Positions 1 to 5,247 of a DNA stretch of 5,623 nt are shown here, in pieces (position 1 is the first letter of the stretch; each line of letters opens with the position of its first letter). The notes beneath the pieces are model-generated. The model was given only the letters and a program-made list of their open reading frames with translations, searched no databases and was not told the DNA's origin. Origin of the DNA: CAZFYZ01 sp964523735. Its GTDB lineage: Bacteria > Armatimonadota > UBA5829. A program made the translations under genes and the position numbers. Location: positions 1-5,623 of the forward strand of contig CAZFYZ010000185.1 in the NCBI GenBank assembly GCA_964523735.1, in the 5' to 3' direction.

Positions 1-3
1 ATA

Positions 4-9
4 ACCTCC
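4..9 (-). promoter_or_regulatory. Shine-Dalgarno of a gene starting just outside the window
   Basis: Read on the minus strand, the last bases of the window contain GGAGGT, a consensus-quality Shine-Dalgarno like those in front of the other genes here. A start codon at normal spacing would fall just beyond base 1, so the next gene of the array probably begins off the left edge. A start inside the window is possible but weaker: an ATG at 11-9 has a GGGAGG only 3 bases upstream, and an ATG at 30-28 has no good site. Confidence 0.45.
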
Positions 10-50
10 ATTGCCCTCCCTGGCGCACATCCTGCGCCCGTCCAAGTCGT

Positions 51-65
51 TAACCCCTGGGGTTA
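51..65. repeat. 15-base perfect palindrome after the 62-residue gene
   Basis: TAACCCC-T-GGGGTTA is a perfect 7+7 palindrome around a single central base. It begins one base past the stop codon of the gene ending at 67. As RNA it could fold as a 6-bp stem with a 3-base CTG loop. No T tract follows it on the minus strand, so it does not look like an ordinary intrinsic terminator. It could be an operator for a dimeric repressor or a short processing or translation-insulating hairpin between two genes. The symmetry is seen directly; the role is inference. Confidence 0.5.
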
Positions 66-66
66 G

Positions 67-255
67 TCACAGCCTCACCACTCGCATATCCCTGCAGCAG
101 CGCACACCCTCCGCCGGCCTGCCATAGAACGGCTTCCCACACATCTGGCAGTAGTGAGTGTAGCTGCGCTTCCTGAGTTCCTCAACACTCATCTGCGAGG
201 GCGCCTTGTCCTGATCCGGCTTATAGGCCACGTTCTCAGCTAACTTGAATGGCAT
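67..255 (-). CDS. Small Cys-rich protein, putative zinc binder (62 aa)
   Basis: Unrecognised protein of 62 residues. The N-terminal half is polar and charged (about residues 1-32). The C-terminal half carries Cys36-x2-Cys39 and, 13 residues later, the pair Cys53-Cys54, with His34 nearby. This spacing suggests a small zinc knuckle or ribbon, which would suit nucleic-acid or protein binding, but no family is recognised. The ATG at 255 is well supported by GGAGGGAG at 263-270 with a 7-base spacer. The start lies inside the end of the upstream winged-helix-like gene (20-base overlap), so the two are probably translated from one message. A perfect palindrome lies immediately after the stop codon. 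The gene call is fairly safe; the zinc role is inferred from cysteine spacing alone. Confidence 0.72.
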   Translation of the reverse strand: MPFKLAENVAYKPDQDKAPSQMSVEELRKRSYTHYCQMCGKPFYGRPAEGVRCCRDMRVVRL

Positions 256-487
256 CTTCGCTCTCCCTCCGCGCGCACCACGCGGGCCGCAGGACCTGCA
301 TCACCATCACGCCGTCGTCGGTGACCAGCCTGAACTTCACCAGCTCCACGAGCTCGAGCACGGTGATCAGCCCCGTGATCTCCCGACGAGTGACGCCACA
401 GTGCCGATAGATGCGCTCCAGCGGCGCCGAGAAGAACCACTGCCCCTGCTCGTTCCTGCGCCGCTCCTGGGAGGCCAGTTCCCAGAG
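236..487 (-). CDS. Winged-helix-like protein, 5' end lost in assembly gap (83 aa seen)
   Basis: This frame is open from the edge of the N run to a TGA at 238-236, giving 83 residues without a start codon. The visible part starts LWELASQERR. It then shows helix-turn-helix-like spacing: a helix around residues 21-30 (APLERIYRHC), a GV turn, and a recognition-helix-like stretch from about 33 to 50 (TRREITGLITVLELVELV). A likely beta wing of the type KFRLVTDDGVMVMQVL follows at 51-66. This layout is typical of small winged-helix DNA-binding domains in phage regulators and replication proteins, although I cannot assign a family. The other two minus frames here give low-complexity Arg/Ala/Gly-rich translations, so this is the coding frame. 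No ATG, GTG or TTG lies between the gap and the stop of the preceding gene at 524, so the start must be within the missing sequence. It overlaps the next gene by 20 bases. Confidence 0.68.
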   Translation of the reverse strand, partial: LWELASQERRRNEQGQWFFSAPLERIYRHCGVTRREITGLITVLELVELVKFRLVTDDGVMVMQVLRPAWCARRESEDAIQVS

Positions 488-497
488 NNNNNNNNNN
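488..497. other. Assembly gap (ten Ns)
   Basis: Ten consecutive Ns mark a scaffold join. Ten is a common placeholder, so the true missing length may differ. The gap removes the start codon and ribosome binding site of the winged-helix-like gene. It sits five bases from a strongly G-rich tract that may explain why the sequence was not read through. Confidence 0.98.
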
Positions 498-502
498 GTG
501 AC

Positions 503-520
503 GGGAGGGGCGGGTGGGGG
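503..520 (+). other. Putative G-quadruplex tract
   Basis: GGGAGGGGCGGGTGGGGG on the plus strand holds four G runs of three or more separated by single-base loops (A, C, T). This is the pattern expected to form a very stable parallel quadruplex. It lies between the stop of the 89-residue gene (524) and the assembly gap. Transcription of this region runs on the minus strand, so the G-rich strand is the template and the RNA would be C-rich. Any quadruplex would therefore act at the DNA level (polymerase pausing, replication) rather than in the mRNA. The match is direct; folding is predicted from general rules only. Confidence 0.6.
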
Positions 521-523
521 TGG

Positions 524-793
524 TCACAGCCCCAACTCCCCCTGCCCCGGCTCAGGCACATCCGGCAGCCGCTTCATCGCCTCAATGAGCAGGACCGCCT
601 CCGCGTCAGTGAGGTCCTGGACAGCGCAGGTCCTGCCGATAATGTCCTTCATCCAGTCCATGAAGGCATACCAGGCCGTCCTCCCTGGGCCGAACTTCCG
701 CTTCTTCATCTGCATCACACCCATCAGGTGACCAGGCTGCACCTTGCCCGCCTGTGGTCCGTGTCTATGTCTCGTGGCCGTTGCTGTAGCCAT
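524..793 (-). CDS. Small basic helical phage protein (89 aa)
   Basis: Unrecognised protein of 89 residues. Residues 1-40 are basic and flexible (MATATATRHRH, then KKRKFGPGR at 30-38) and probably contact nucleic acid. Residues 39-76 look helical, with aromatic WYAFMDW at 41-47 and then DLTDAEAVLLIEAMK at 60-74. The LT-x2-EA-x3-LI pattern occurs in several phage helical domains, GemA/DUF1018-like proteins among them, but the match here is a short motif and not a family assignment. The ATG at 793 is preferred because GGAG (802-805) sits 8 bases upstream. An in-frame ATG at 811 would add six residues but has no ribosome site. The tail (77-89) is Pro/Gly/Glu-rich. The gene is separated from the 567-residue gene by 97 bases, the longest gene-free stretch in the window, so it may have its own transcript or leader. 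Confidence 0.7.
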   Translation of the reverse strand: MATATATRHRHGPQAGKVQPGHLMGVMQMKKRKFGPGRTAWYAFMDWMKDIIGRTCAVQDLTDAEAVLLIEAMKRLPDVPEPGQGELGL

Positions 794-891
794 CTCATTA
801 ACTCCAAACATTCAGTTGCACGCCGAAATATGCCGCCCGGCGGTGTTGACGGGAGAGTCACCTCCTCCCCGCCGAGCGGCAAGCTGACCGA

Positions 892-2595
892 TTATGCGTT
901 CGATAGCACAGCGTCTTCCGGGGCTTCCGCCTGGACGTAGCTCTTGTCGAAGAGCCCGGTCCTGGTGTTGCCGATCATGCCGTTGGTGATGTTGACAAAC
1001 TCTATGTCACCATCAGGCCGGATCGCTGTGACCTTGTAACGAGTAGGTGCGCTCGGGTGCTTGAAGTAGAAGCCCCTGCCGGCAGCCAGCGCGGCTTTCG
1101 CACGGTCGGTTAGAGAGCCCATATCCTCGGGGCCAGGCGACTGCGGATGCCCCGGGATCTCCTCGAACGGATCCACCTTGGCCTCAACAGGAGCAGGCTC
1201 TTCCGCCGGCGGAACGTAGTCCTGATCGGCGTCTGTGGGCTCCTGGACTACTTCCGGGGCCTCGGCTGCAGATTCGTCCACCGGGGCAGGAAGATCGTCG
1301 GTGTAGAACTGATCCAGCGCGGAGGCGGAGATGTAGTCAAGAGAGGTCAGCAGCGCGTCCGGCCACTTGATGCCGAACGGCTTCTCGGACTCCTCCGCGA
1401 TGTCCATGATCGTGCCGACGTTCGAGGGCTTCGTCTTACGCGCCACCTGGTGGCCGATCCCGACGCGCAGGGAGAGCGGGCGCGTGTCGGTAGCGCCCAT
1501 CATGCGCTCGATCGTGGCGCGCTCGAGGTCCGGCTCCTCTTCCTCGGGCATCTCGAACACTTTCCACTTCCGCTCTGTCGCGTAGGCATCGAGGTCGGCC
1601 TGCGCCTCTTCCCGGGTCTCGCGAACGGGCAGGTTCTTGGACTTGACGCGGTGCGAGCCCAGCCCAGGTGTCCGCTTGTAGAGAGTAAACCACGGCGAGT
1701 CAGCCTTGCCGGCGCCCAGTCCCTGACCGACAAAGACAAGCGCGCCGTCATCGCTGCGGATGTATTTCGTGCCAGGACATTCCAGGACTTGCTCGGCTTC
1801 TTCGCGCGCGGCCTCCACACCATCGATGTCCACGATCGCTTCAGTCTGGGACTCGGCCGCCTCATACTCACTGCAACCGGTGACCTCGCCGGGCGTGGGA
1901 CCCTTGTACCCGCAATCGACGAAGCTCTTCTTGCAGGTCGGGCAGAGATCCGGGAGCGGCGCGAACATCACGACATCATCGTCCTCGATCTCCTCCGGCA
2001 GCTTGCGGTAGTGGACGAGCAGCAGACCCTCTTCCTCTGCGATGCGGTCAAGCTCAACCTGAGCCATCTCAGCTGTGGCGTGTTCGCCGGTGCCCTCCAG
2101 CCTGGCCGTGAAAGAGCCATCGGACGCCCACTGAGTAACCACGAAGATGACTGTGTTGTCATCACTAAGCCCGCGGTCCACCTGCGCCATCCAAATTACG
2201 TCGCCGCCGTCTGGGTCGCGATAGACCGCGCCGTAGCCCTCCTGCGGCTCCTCCGATATCTTCGCCAGGTTCTCAGCCACCTGTTCAGCCCGCGCCTCAC
2301 CCTCTTCGGGAGTGAGTTCCAGCGCCAGGCCCTCACGCCGGCGCTTCTCTTCCATCACCTGGTCGTATTTCTCGCGTTCCTCGCGAGCGCGCTTCTCGGT
2401 AGGGCTCTCATACTCGGTCGAGGTGTCCTCCATCACGGCCAGCCGGACGCCGCGCCCCTGCAGCTCGTTGATCTGCATTAGGGCGTCGAGGTCGCCCAGC
2501 AGTTGGCCCTTCTTCACGTGGAAGACCAGCTTGTAAAGATCGCCCTCCGCCGCGTCGGTGAGCGTCAATCCCTTGAAGTAAGCAGCTATGTTCAT
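892..2595 (-). CDS. Large acidic multidomain phage protein with internal duplication (567 aa)
   Basis: No family is recognised. The N-terminal module (1-57) looks alpha/beta and ends in INELQGRGVRLAVMED. A charged probable coiled coil follows (62-116, rich in Glu/Lys/Arg). Two similar modules come next: A (about 120-197) and B (about 275-348). Each begins with a strand-forming DG segment and ends in the shared motif T-x-E-x-A-Q-x-(E/D)-L-D-x2-A-x-E (174-188 and 327-341). Between them is a Cys box (Cys218-x2-Cys221, Cys228, Cys241) that may bind zinc. Residues 376-430 resemble a KOW/SH3-like small barrel (VGIGHQVARK, VGTIMDI, FGIKWPDALL). An acidic Pro/Glu linker (433-490) leads to a small C-terminal beta domain (507-553). 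The ATG at 2595 has AAAGGAG at 2607-2613. The string of small domains on flexible acidic linkers suggests a scaffold or adaptor, not an enzyme; that is inference. It follows the RDF-like gene after a hairpin-containing gap. Confidence 0.85.
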   Translation of the reverse strand: MNIAAYFKGLTLTDAAEGDLYKLVFHVKKGQLLGDLDALMQINELQGRGVRLAVMEDTSTEYESPTEKRAREEREKYDQVMEEKRRREGLALELTPEEGEARAEQVAENLAKISEEPQEGYGAVYRDPDGGDVIWMAQVDRGLSDDNTVIFVVTQWASDGSFTARLEGTGEHATAEMAQVELDRIAEEEGLLLVHYRKLPEEIEDDDVVMFAPLPDLCPTCKKSFVDCGYKGPTPGEVTGCSEYEAAESQTEAIVDIDGVEAAREEAEQVLECPGTKYIRSDDGALVFVGQGLGAGKADSPWFTLYKRTPGLGSHRVKSKNLPVRETREEAQADLDAYATERKWKVFEMPEEEEPDLERATIERMMGATDTRPLSLRVGIGHQVARKTKPSNVGTIMDIAEESEKPFGIKWPDALLTSLDYISASALDQFYTDDLPAPVDESAAEAPEVVQEPTDADQDYVPPAEEPAPVEAKVDPFEEIPGHPQSPGPEDMGSLTDRAKAALAAGRGFYFKHPSAPTRYKVTAIRPDGDIEFVNITNGMIGNTRTGLFDKSYVQAEAPEDAVLSNA

Positions 2596-2625
2596 CGTCC
2601 CTTGAACTCCTTTCGTGTTGGGTGT

Positions 2626-2657
2626 GGGGCTCCGGAACAGGGTAGAACCGGAGCCCC
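2626..2657. repeat. Perfect inverted repeat / RNA hairpin between RDF-like and 567-aa genes
   Basis: GGGGCTCCGG (2626-2635) and CCGGAGCCCC (2648-2657) are exact inverted copies flanking a 12-base loop. The stem is 10 bp with 8 G-C pairs and would be very stable in the minus-strand transcript. It lies 31 bases after the stop of the RDF-like gene and 12 bases before the AAAGGAG ribosome site of the 567-residue gene. No T tract follows in the direction of transcription, so a classical intrinsic terminator is unlikely. Better guesses are an RNA processing or stability element, a translational control hairpin or a protein-binding site. Confidence 0.7.
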
Positions 2658-2688
2658 GGGCAGTGGGAGGTCCAGCTCCTCTGCCAAA

Positions 2689-3867
2689 CTACGCCGCCCT
2701 GGACCTGCTCTCGGCGATCGCCCGCAGCCGGTCACGGATGGCGGTCAGTTGGTCGATGGTGCAGTCATCGATGGCCGGCGCCTCCGAGGGCTTGCAGTCG
2801 AGCGCACTGGAGATCGCCGACTTCCGCATCACATCCGATGTGAAGAGGCTGTCGAGCGAGGCCCGGCACTCGTCCAGCAGATCCTCTCTGAGGCCCTCCG
2901 GCTCTTCGGAGAACTGCGCATCCTCCGGCTCGTCGCCGTGGATGCCGGCCATGAAGTCATCGGGCTCTTCCGGAGCATCAGGCGCGCCGTGAGCGACCTC
3001 GTCATACTCGGTATCCACAGCAGCGACCTCGGACATATCCCAATCGACCACGACAGCAGCGGCAGCCTTGCGCAGGTCCCGCAGCTTCGTGGCGGTCTTG
3101 ATGTGGAGCAGATAGACTGTCTTGAGGTTGCTCTTGACCTCACCCTTGTATTCGTAGGTGACCAACTTCTGCTCGGGGACCAGCTCCAGCCAGAGGTCGA
3201 GGCCGGCGAGCTTGCCGCCGGCCATCCCCTTGATGTTGGTCATCTCGCAGCAGAGGTTCCCCCAGTTGTTGGGGCTCTTGGTGTCGATCTGCCAGATGCC
3301 GATCCCCGCGGCGTCCGGAAGCATCACCCGGATGCGGTGAATGATCCCGCAATCAGCGGGCTTGCCGCCGTCCTTGAGCTTGGCGAATGGGCACTCCTTG
3401 TTGAGGCACGGCTGCTCCTTGCTCTCGCCGGTCTGCTCATCTCGGCAGGTTGCAGTGATACCATCACTTGACCGGCAGATGAGCCCGCGGGTCTTGCCGT
3501 AGCGGTTCCACGAGGTGTCGATGTTGTCAGGGATCTGGTTCGAGGGCAGCCAGATCGGCAGGCGGGTCGGCTTCATCGGGTCCGGGTTCAGTTCGGCCAG
3601 GACCTCCATGAAGAGCGGGTCGGAGAGAAGATTGTCAGGCAGGACAAAGTAGTCGGTCGCGGTCGGCGACTCGACCGTATACTTCTCGCCCTTGCCGTTG
3701 GTCTTCTCGAAGAGCTTCTTGATGCCCAGGTGGATCTTCCCCTCGCGCGGGAATCGCACCCTGAACTGGTTGTCTTCAGTGAATCCGGCGACGGCGGCAA
3801 CCTGAGCGTTCACGTGATCCGCGAACGCCGGCACCGGGCCGCTGGTTTTAGCTAATGCTTTGGACAT
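2689..3867 (-). CDS. Recombination directionality factor-like / metal-binding phage protein (392 aa)
   Basis: The core (about 95-265) resembles the family containing phiC31 gp3, the factor that turns a large serine integrase from integration to excision; its members are often labelled 'hydrolase or metal-binding protein'. Recognisable points are RLPIWLPSNQ (102-111), the W-NRYG segment (120-124), LICRSSDG (129-136), a Cys cluster (131, 141, 154, 159, 173) fitting one zinc site, RIRVMLPDAAGIGIWQIDTK (178-197), and the following helix-strand region with YKGEVKSNLKTVYLLHI (240-256). The C-terminal part is an acidic linker (285-328) and a helical segment (330-388), extra relative to phiC31 gp3, which is about 244 residues. 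The ATG at 3867 has GGGAGGT at 3872-3878, overlapping the stop of the SWIM gene upstream. No serine integrase is in the window, so the RDF role is inferred from family resemblance; some relatives may act in replication or recombination instead. Confidence 0.62.
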   Translation of the reverse strand: MSKALAKTSGPVPAFADHVNAQVAAVAGFTEDNQFRVRFPREGKIHLGIKKLFEKTNGKGEKYTVESPTATDYFVLPDNLLSDPLFMEVLAELNPDPMKPTRLPIWLPSNQIPDNIDTSWNRYGKTRGLICRSSDGITATCRDEQTGESKEQPCLNKECPFAKLKDGGKPADCGIIHRIRVMLPDAAGIGIWQIDTKSPNNWGNLCCEMTNIKGMAGGKLAGLDLWLELVPEQKLVTYEYKGEVKSNLKTVYLLHIKTATKLRDLRKAAAAVVVDWDMSEVAAVDTEYDEVAHGAPDAPEEPDDFMAGIHGDEPEDAQFSEEPEGLREDLLDECRASLDSLFTSDVMRKSAISSALDCKPSEAPAIDDCTIDQLTAIRDRLRAIAESRSRAA

Positions 3868-3877
3868 TTGGACCTCC

Positions 3878-4255
3878 CTAATCTATAGCGAACGGGTCGA
3901 CGAGATTGCCGAACTCGTCTCGATCGGCGTCTCGGATAGCGACAAATCCCGGGTCGGCCACCGCGCGGCCGTTCAGTCGAAACGGCAGCCGAACCCCGGT
4001 CGTCTCCTCCCAGCGAGGGAGGAGTGCTAACAGGTGTTTGCAATCGATGCCCCTGCCGTGCGCTTGACAATAGCAGTTGTAGTCCGGGCACGTGCAGGTG
4101 CGCTCGATGAAGTCCACGAGGTAGCAGCGCTCGGGCTCGATCGGATGCTGCACGACCCACGCCTGGCAGCCGACGAACTCGATCAGGTAAGTGTCCCGGA
4201 CCTCGATGGCTCGATCTTCGCGGTCGATGATCGCCTGCTCAAGCTCGACAGCCAC
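3878..4255 (-). CDS. SWIM zinc-finger protein (125 aa, GTG start)
   Basis: Small protein built around a SWIM-type zinc site, C-x-C-x(n)-C-x-H: Cys54-x-Cys56, then 15 residues, then Cys72-x-His74 (DCKHLLALLP). Two further cysteines, 61 and 63, lie inside the loop. Strands before the motif (23-52, including AWVVQHP and CYLVDF) are typical of SWIM domains, where a beta hairpin precedes the zinc ligands. SWIM modules bind DNA or proteins in MuDR transposases, SNF2 helicase partners and recombination accessory proteins. The C-terminal 40 residues are not recognised. The GTG at 4255 is chosen because GGAGGAG (4260-4266) lies just upstream; a start at 4312 would add 19 Arg-rich residues and overlap the upstream gene by 74 bases. 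It overlaps the upstream gene by 17 bases and sits 10 bases before the RDF-like gene, suggesting co-expression and perhaps joint action on DNA. Confidence 0.85.
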   Translation of the reverse strand: MAVELEQAIIDREDRAIEVRDTYLIEFVGCQAWVVQHPIEPERCYLVDFIERTCTCPDYNCYCQAHGRGIDCKHLLALLPRWEETTGVRLPFRLNGRAVADPGFVAIRDADRDEFGNLVDPFAID

Positions 4256-4436
4256 GGGACTCCTCCGCCTGAGGGAACTGGCGTGCTTCGCGCGCAGCCG
4301 CCTGTTTTGCAACGTGGAGCAGGTATCGCCATCGGGCTACATCAGTTCCCACCGTGCGCCTGATCTCTTCGGCGATCTCTCGCGACTCAGCTTCACGCTG
4401 CGCGATGATGTCTGCGATGTAGTCAACGGTGCTCAT
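4239..4436 (-). CDS. Small helical protein (65 aa)
   Basis: Unrecognised, nearly all-helical and highly charged protein. It starts MSTVDYIADI, continues with a Glu/Arg-rich helix (12-29), a GTD turn (30-32), and a second helix (33-53) with WRYLLHVAKQ. The ATG at 4436 overlaps the stop of the coiled-coil gene by one base (TGATG), a usual sign of coupled translation. A GTG directly before it (4439) would add one residue and cannot be excluded. The ribosome site is weak (GAGG a few bases upstream), which fits coupling to the upstream gene. The tail overlaps the start of the SWIM gene and carries that gene's ribosome site inside its last codons. Function unknown. Confidence 0.7.
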   Translation of the reverse strand: MSTVDYIADIIAQREAESREIAEEIRRTVGTDVARWRYLLHVAKQAAAREARQFPQAEESRGCRA

Positions 4437-4927
4437 CACGCCGCCTCTTTCAGTGCTTCGTTCAGGTCGGTGGCCAGTGTCACCGTGATTGTCTCGCCAA
4501 CTCCCACGAACGCGGGTCGGTTGGAGTCTGACTTACAGAGGTCTCGGAACGCCTTGGCGTCGAACGAGAGGCAGATGCCTTTCGCCTTAGCCCAGTCGAA
4601 CGCCTGCTGTGCATCAAACTCGAACTGCTTTCTGAATTCCTCCCGCAGCCATCTCAGCTGGCCCAGCGCACTCTTCACATGCTCCGGGTTCGACTCGTAT
4701 TCGGCGGTGACCATCTCCTTGAGTGCGTTCGTCTGCGCCTGCAGTTCACTGGAGAGCGCGGCGAGGTTCTCAGCCTCTTCCTTGTGCTCAGCGTCGAAAG
4801 CATCCAACACAGACTGCCGTGCAGCGCTGTATGCTGCCCTGGCCTCGGCCTCGGCATTTCTCAGCTCCGCGATGATGCGGAGTCGGTTCATTGCGGACAG
4901 TTCTTCGATTGACAGAATAGCTTCCAT
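4436..4927 (-). CDS. Coiled-coil phage protein (163 aa)
   Basis: Unrecognised protein. Residues 5-105 are predicted helical and coiled coil, rich in Ala, Glu and Arg. From about 106 the composition changes to a small folded domain: FDAQQAFDWAKAKGICLSFD, then AKAFRDLCKS, then FVGVGETITVTLATDL and a last helix NEALKEAA. A coiled-coil stalk plus small C-terminal domain is common among phage early proteins. The ATG at 4927 has AAAGGA (4934-4939) at 6 bases and is preferred, but it overlaps the upstream gene by 40 bases. An in-frame ATG at 4891 would give 151 residues and an ATGA overlap with that gene's stop, though with a poor ribosome site. Both starts may be used. The stop TGA overlaps the next ATG by one base. 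No function is assigned. Confidence 0.78.
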   Translation of the reverse strand: MEAILSIEELSAMNRLRIIAELRNAEAEARAAYSAARQSVLDAFDAEHKEEAENLAALSSELQAQTNALKEMVTAEYESNPEHVKSALGQLRWLREEFRKQFEFDAQQAFDWAKAKGICLSFDAKAFRDLCKSDSNRPAFVGVGETITVTLATDLNEALKEAA

Positions 4928-5247
4928 CGTGTATCCTTTCGTTGTGTTAGGGGCTCCCCTGCCTCGCCGGTTTCGGTGGGCGCAGCGGGAGCTTCTTTGT
5001 CGTTGGCGATCTGCTCAGCAAGCAGATCAAGCACTTCCTCTGCTGTGTCGGCGAACACGCCGGGGCGGGGGCCGTAGTGGCCGTAGTAGTGGTTGTATCC
5101 GCGACTGAGTGAGATCAGCGGAAGCTCGGGCACGCTGAAGATCACACTTGTCTCAGCGGTGCACCCGGAGATCAGTAGGAACGGGCACGGCATATCGGGC
5201 TTGCCGACACACTCGGGATCGTGAGTCCAATGCTCTTTCATCTGCAT
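4888..5247 (-). CDS. Unrecognised Cys-containing protein (119 aa)
   Basis: Protein of 119 residues with no recognised family. The N-terminal part has Cys13, Cys21 and Cys29 with even seven-residue gaps (C-x7-C-x7-C) and His6/His9, which could form a metal site. A hydrophobic beta stretch (33-48) and an unusual Tyr/His/Gly run, GYNHYYGHYGPRPG (50-63), follow. Next come an acidic helix (66-85, TAEEVLDLLAEQI), a low-complexity Ala/Pro/Glu tail, and a last Cys pair (112 and 117). The ATG at 5247 has GGGAGG (5255-5260) with a 7-base spacer; the ATG at 5241 would give an ATGA overlap with the upstream stop but a long spacer. Its last 40 bases run through the ribosome site and start of the coiled-coil gene, so the C-terminal end is the least certain part. 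Confidence 0.65.
   Translation of the reverse strand: MQMKEHWTHDPECVGKPDMPCPFLLISGCTAETSVIFSVPELPLISLSRGYNHYYGHYGPRPGVFADTAEEVLDLLAEQIANDKEAPAAPTETGEAGEPLTQRKDTRWKLFCQSKNCPQ

Noticed and set aside
240..527. Minus-strand frame running across the assembly gap
   Set aside because: Its continuity depends on the ten Ns being the real length, and its translation is Arg/Ala/Gly-rich low complexity; the frame ending at 236 gives a folded, winged-helix-like protein.
724..861. GTG-initiated 45-codon frame upstream of and overlapping the 89-residue gene
   Set aside because: The ribosome site is too close (3 bases), the overlap is about 70 bases, and the peptide shows no recognisable feature; kept only as a possible leader.
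1147..2481. Long open frame of 444 codons on the plus strand
   Set aside because: It lies wholly antisense to the 567-residue gene, has an Arg/Leu-rich translation typical of high-GC shadow frames, and lacks a convincing ribosome site.
2626..2657. Intrinsic terminator after the RDF-like gene
   Set aside because: The stem is right but no T run follows on either side in the direction of transcription.
2503..3471. Open frame of 322 codons on the plus strand
   Set aside because: It is antisense to the RDF-like gene, which has a recognisable family pattern and a good ribosome site; this frame shows no domain.
4064..4090. TTGACA promoter-like hexamer on the plus strand
   Set aside because: It lies inside the SWIM gene, has no matching -10 box at proper spacing and points against all genes.
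3878..4312. Longer 144-residue version of the SWIM protein
   Set aside because: The added 19 residues are Arg-rich and read through the upstream gene, and the GGAGGAG site fits the GTG at 4255.
4191..5108. Open frame of 305 codons on the plus strand
   Set aside because: It is antisense to four overlapping minus-strand genes; its Ser/Ala-rich translation reflects the reverse of a coiled-coil coding region.
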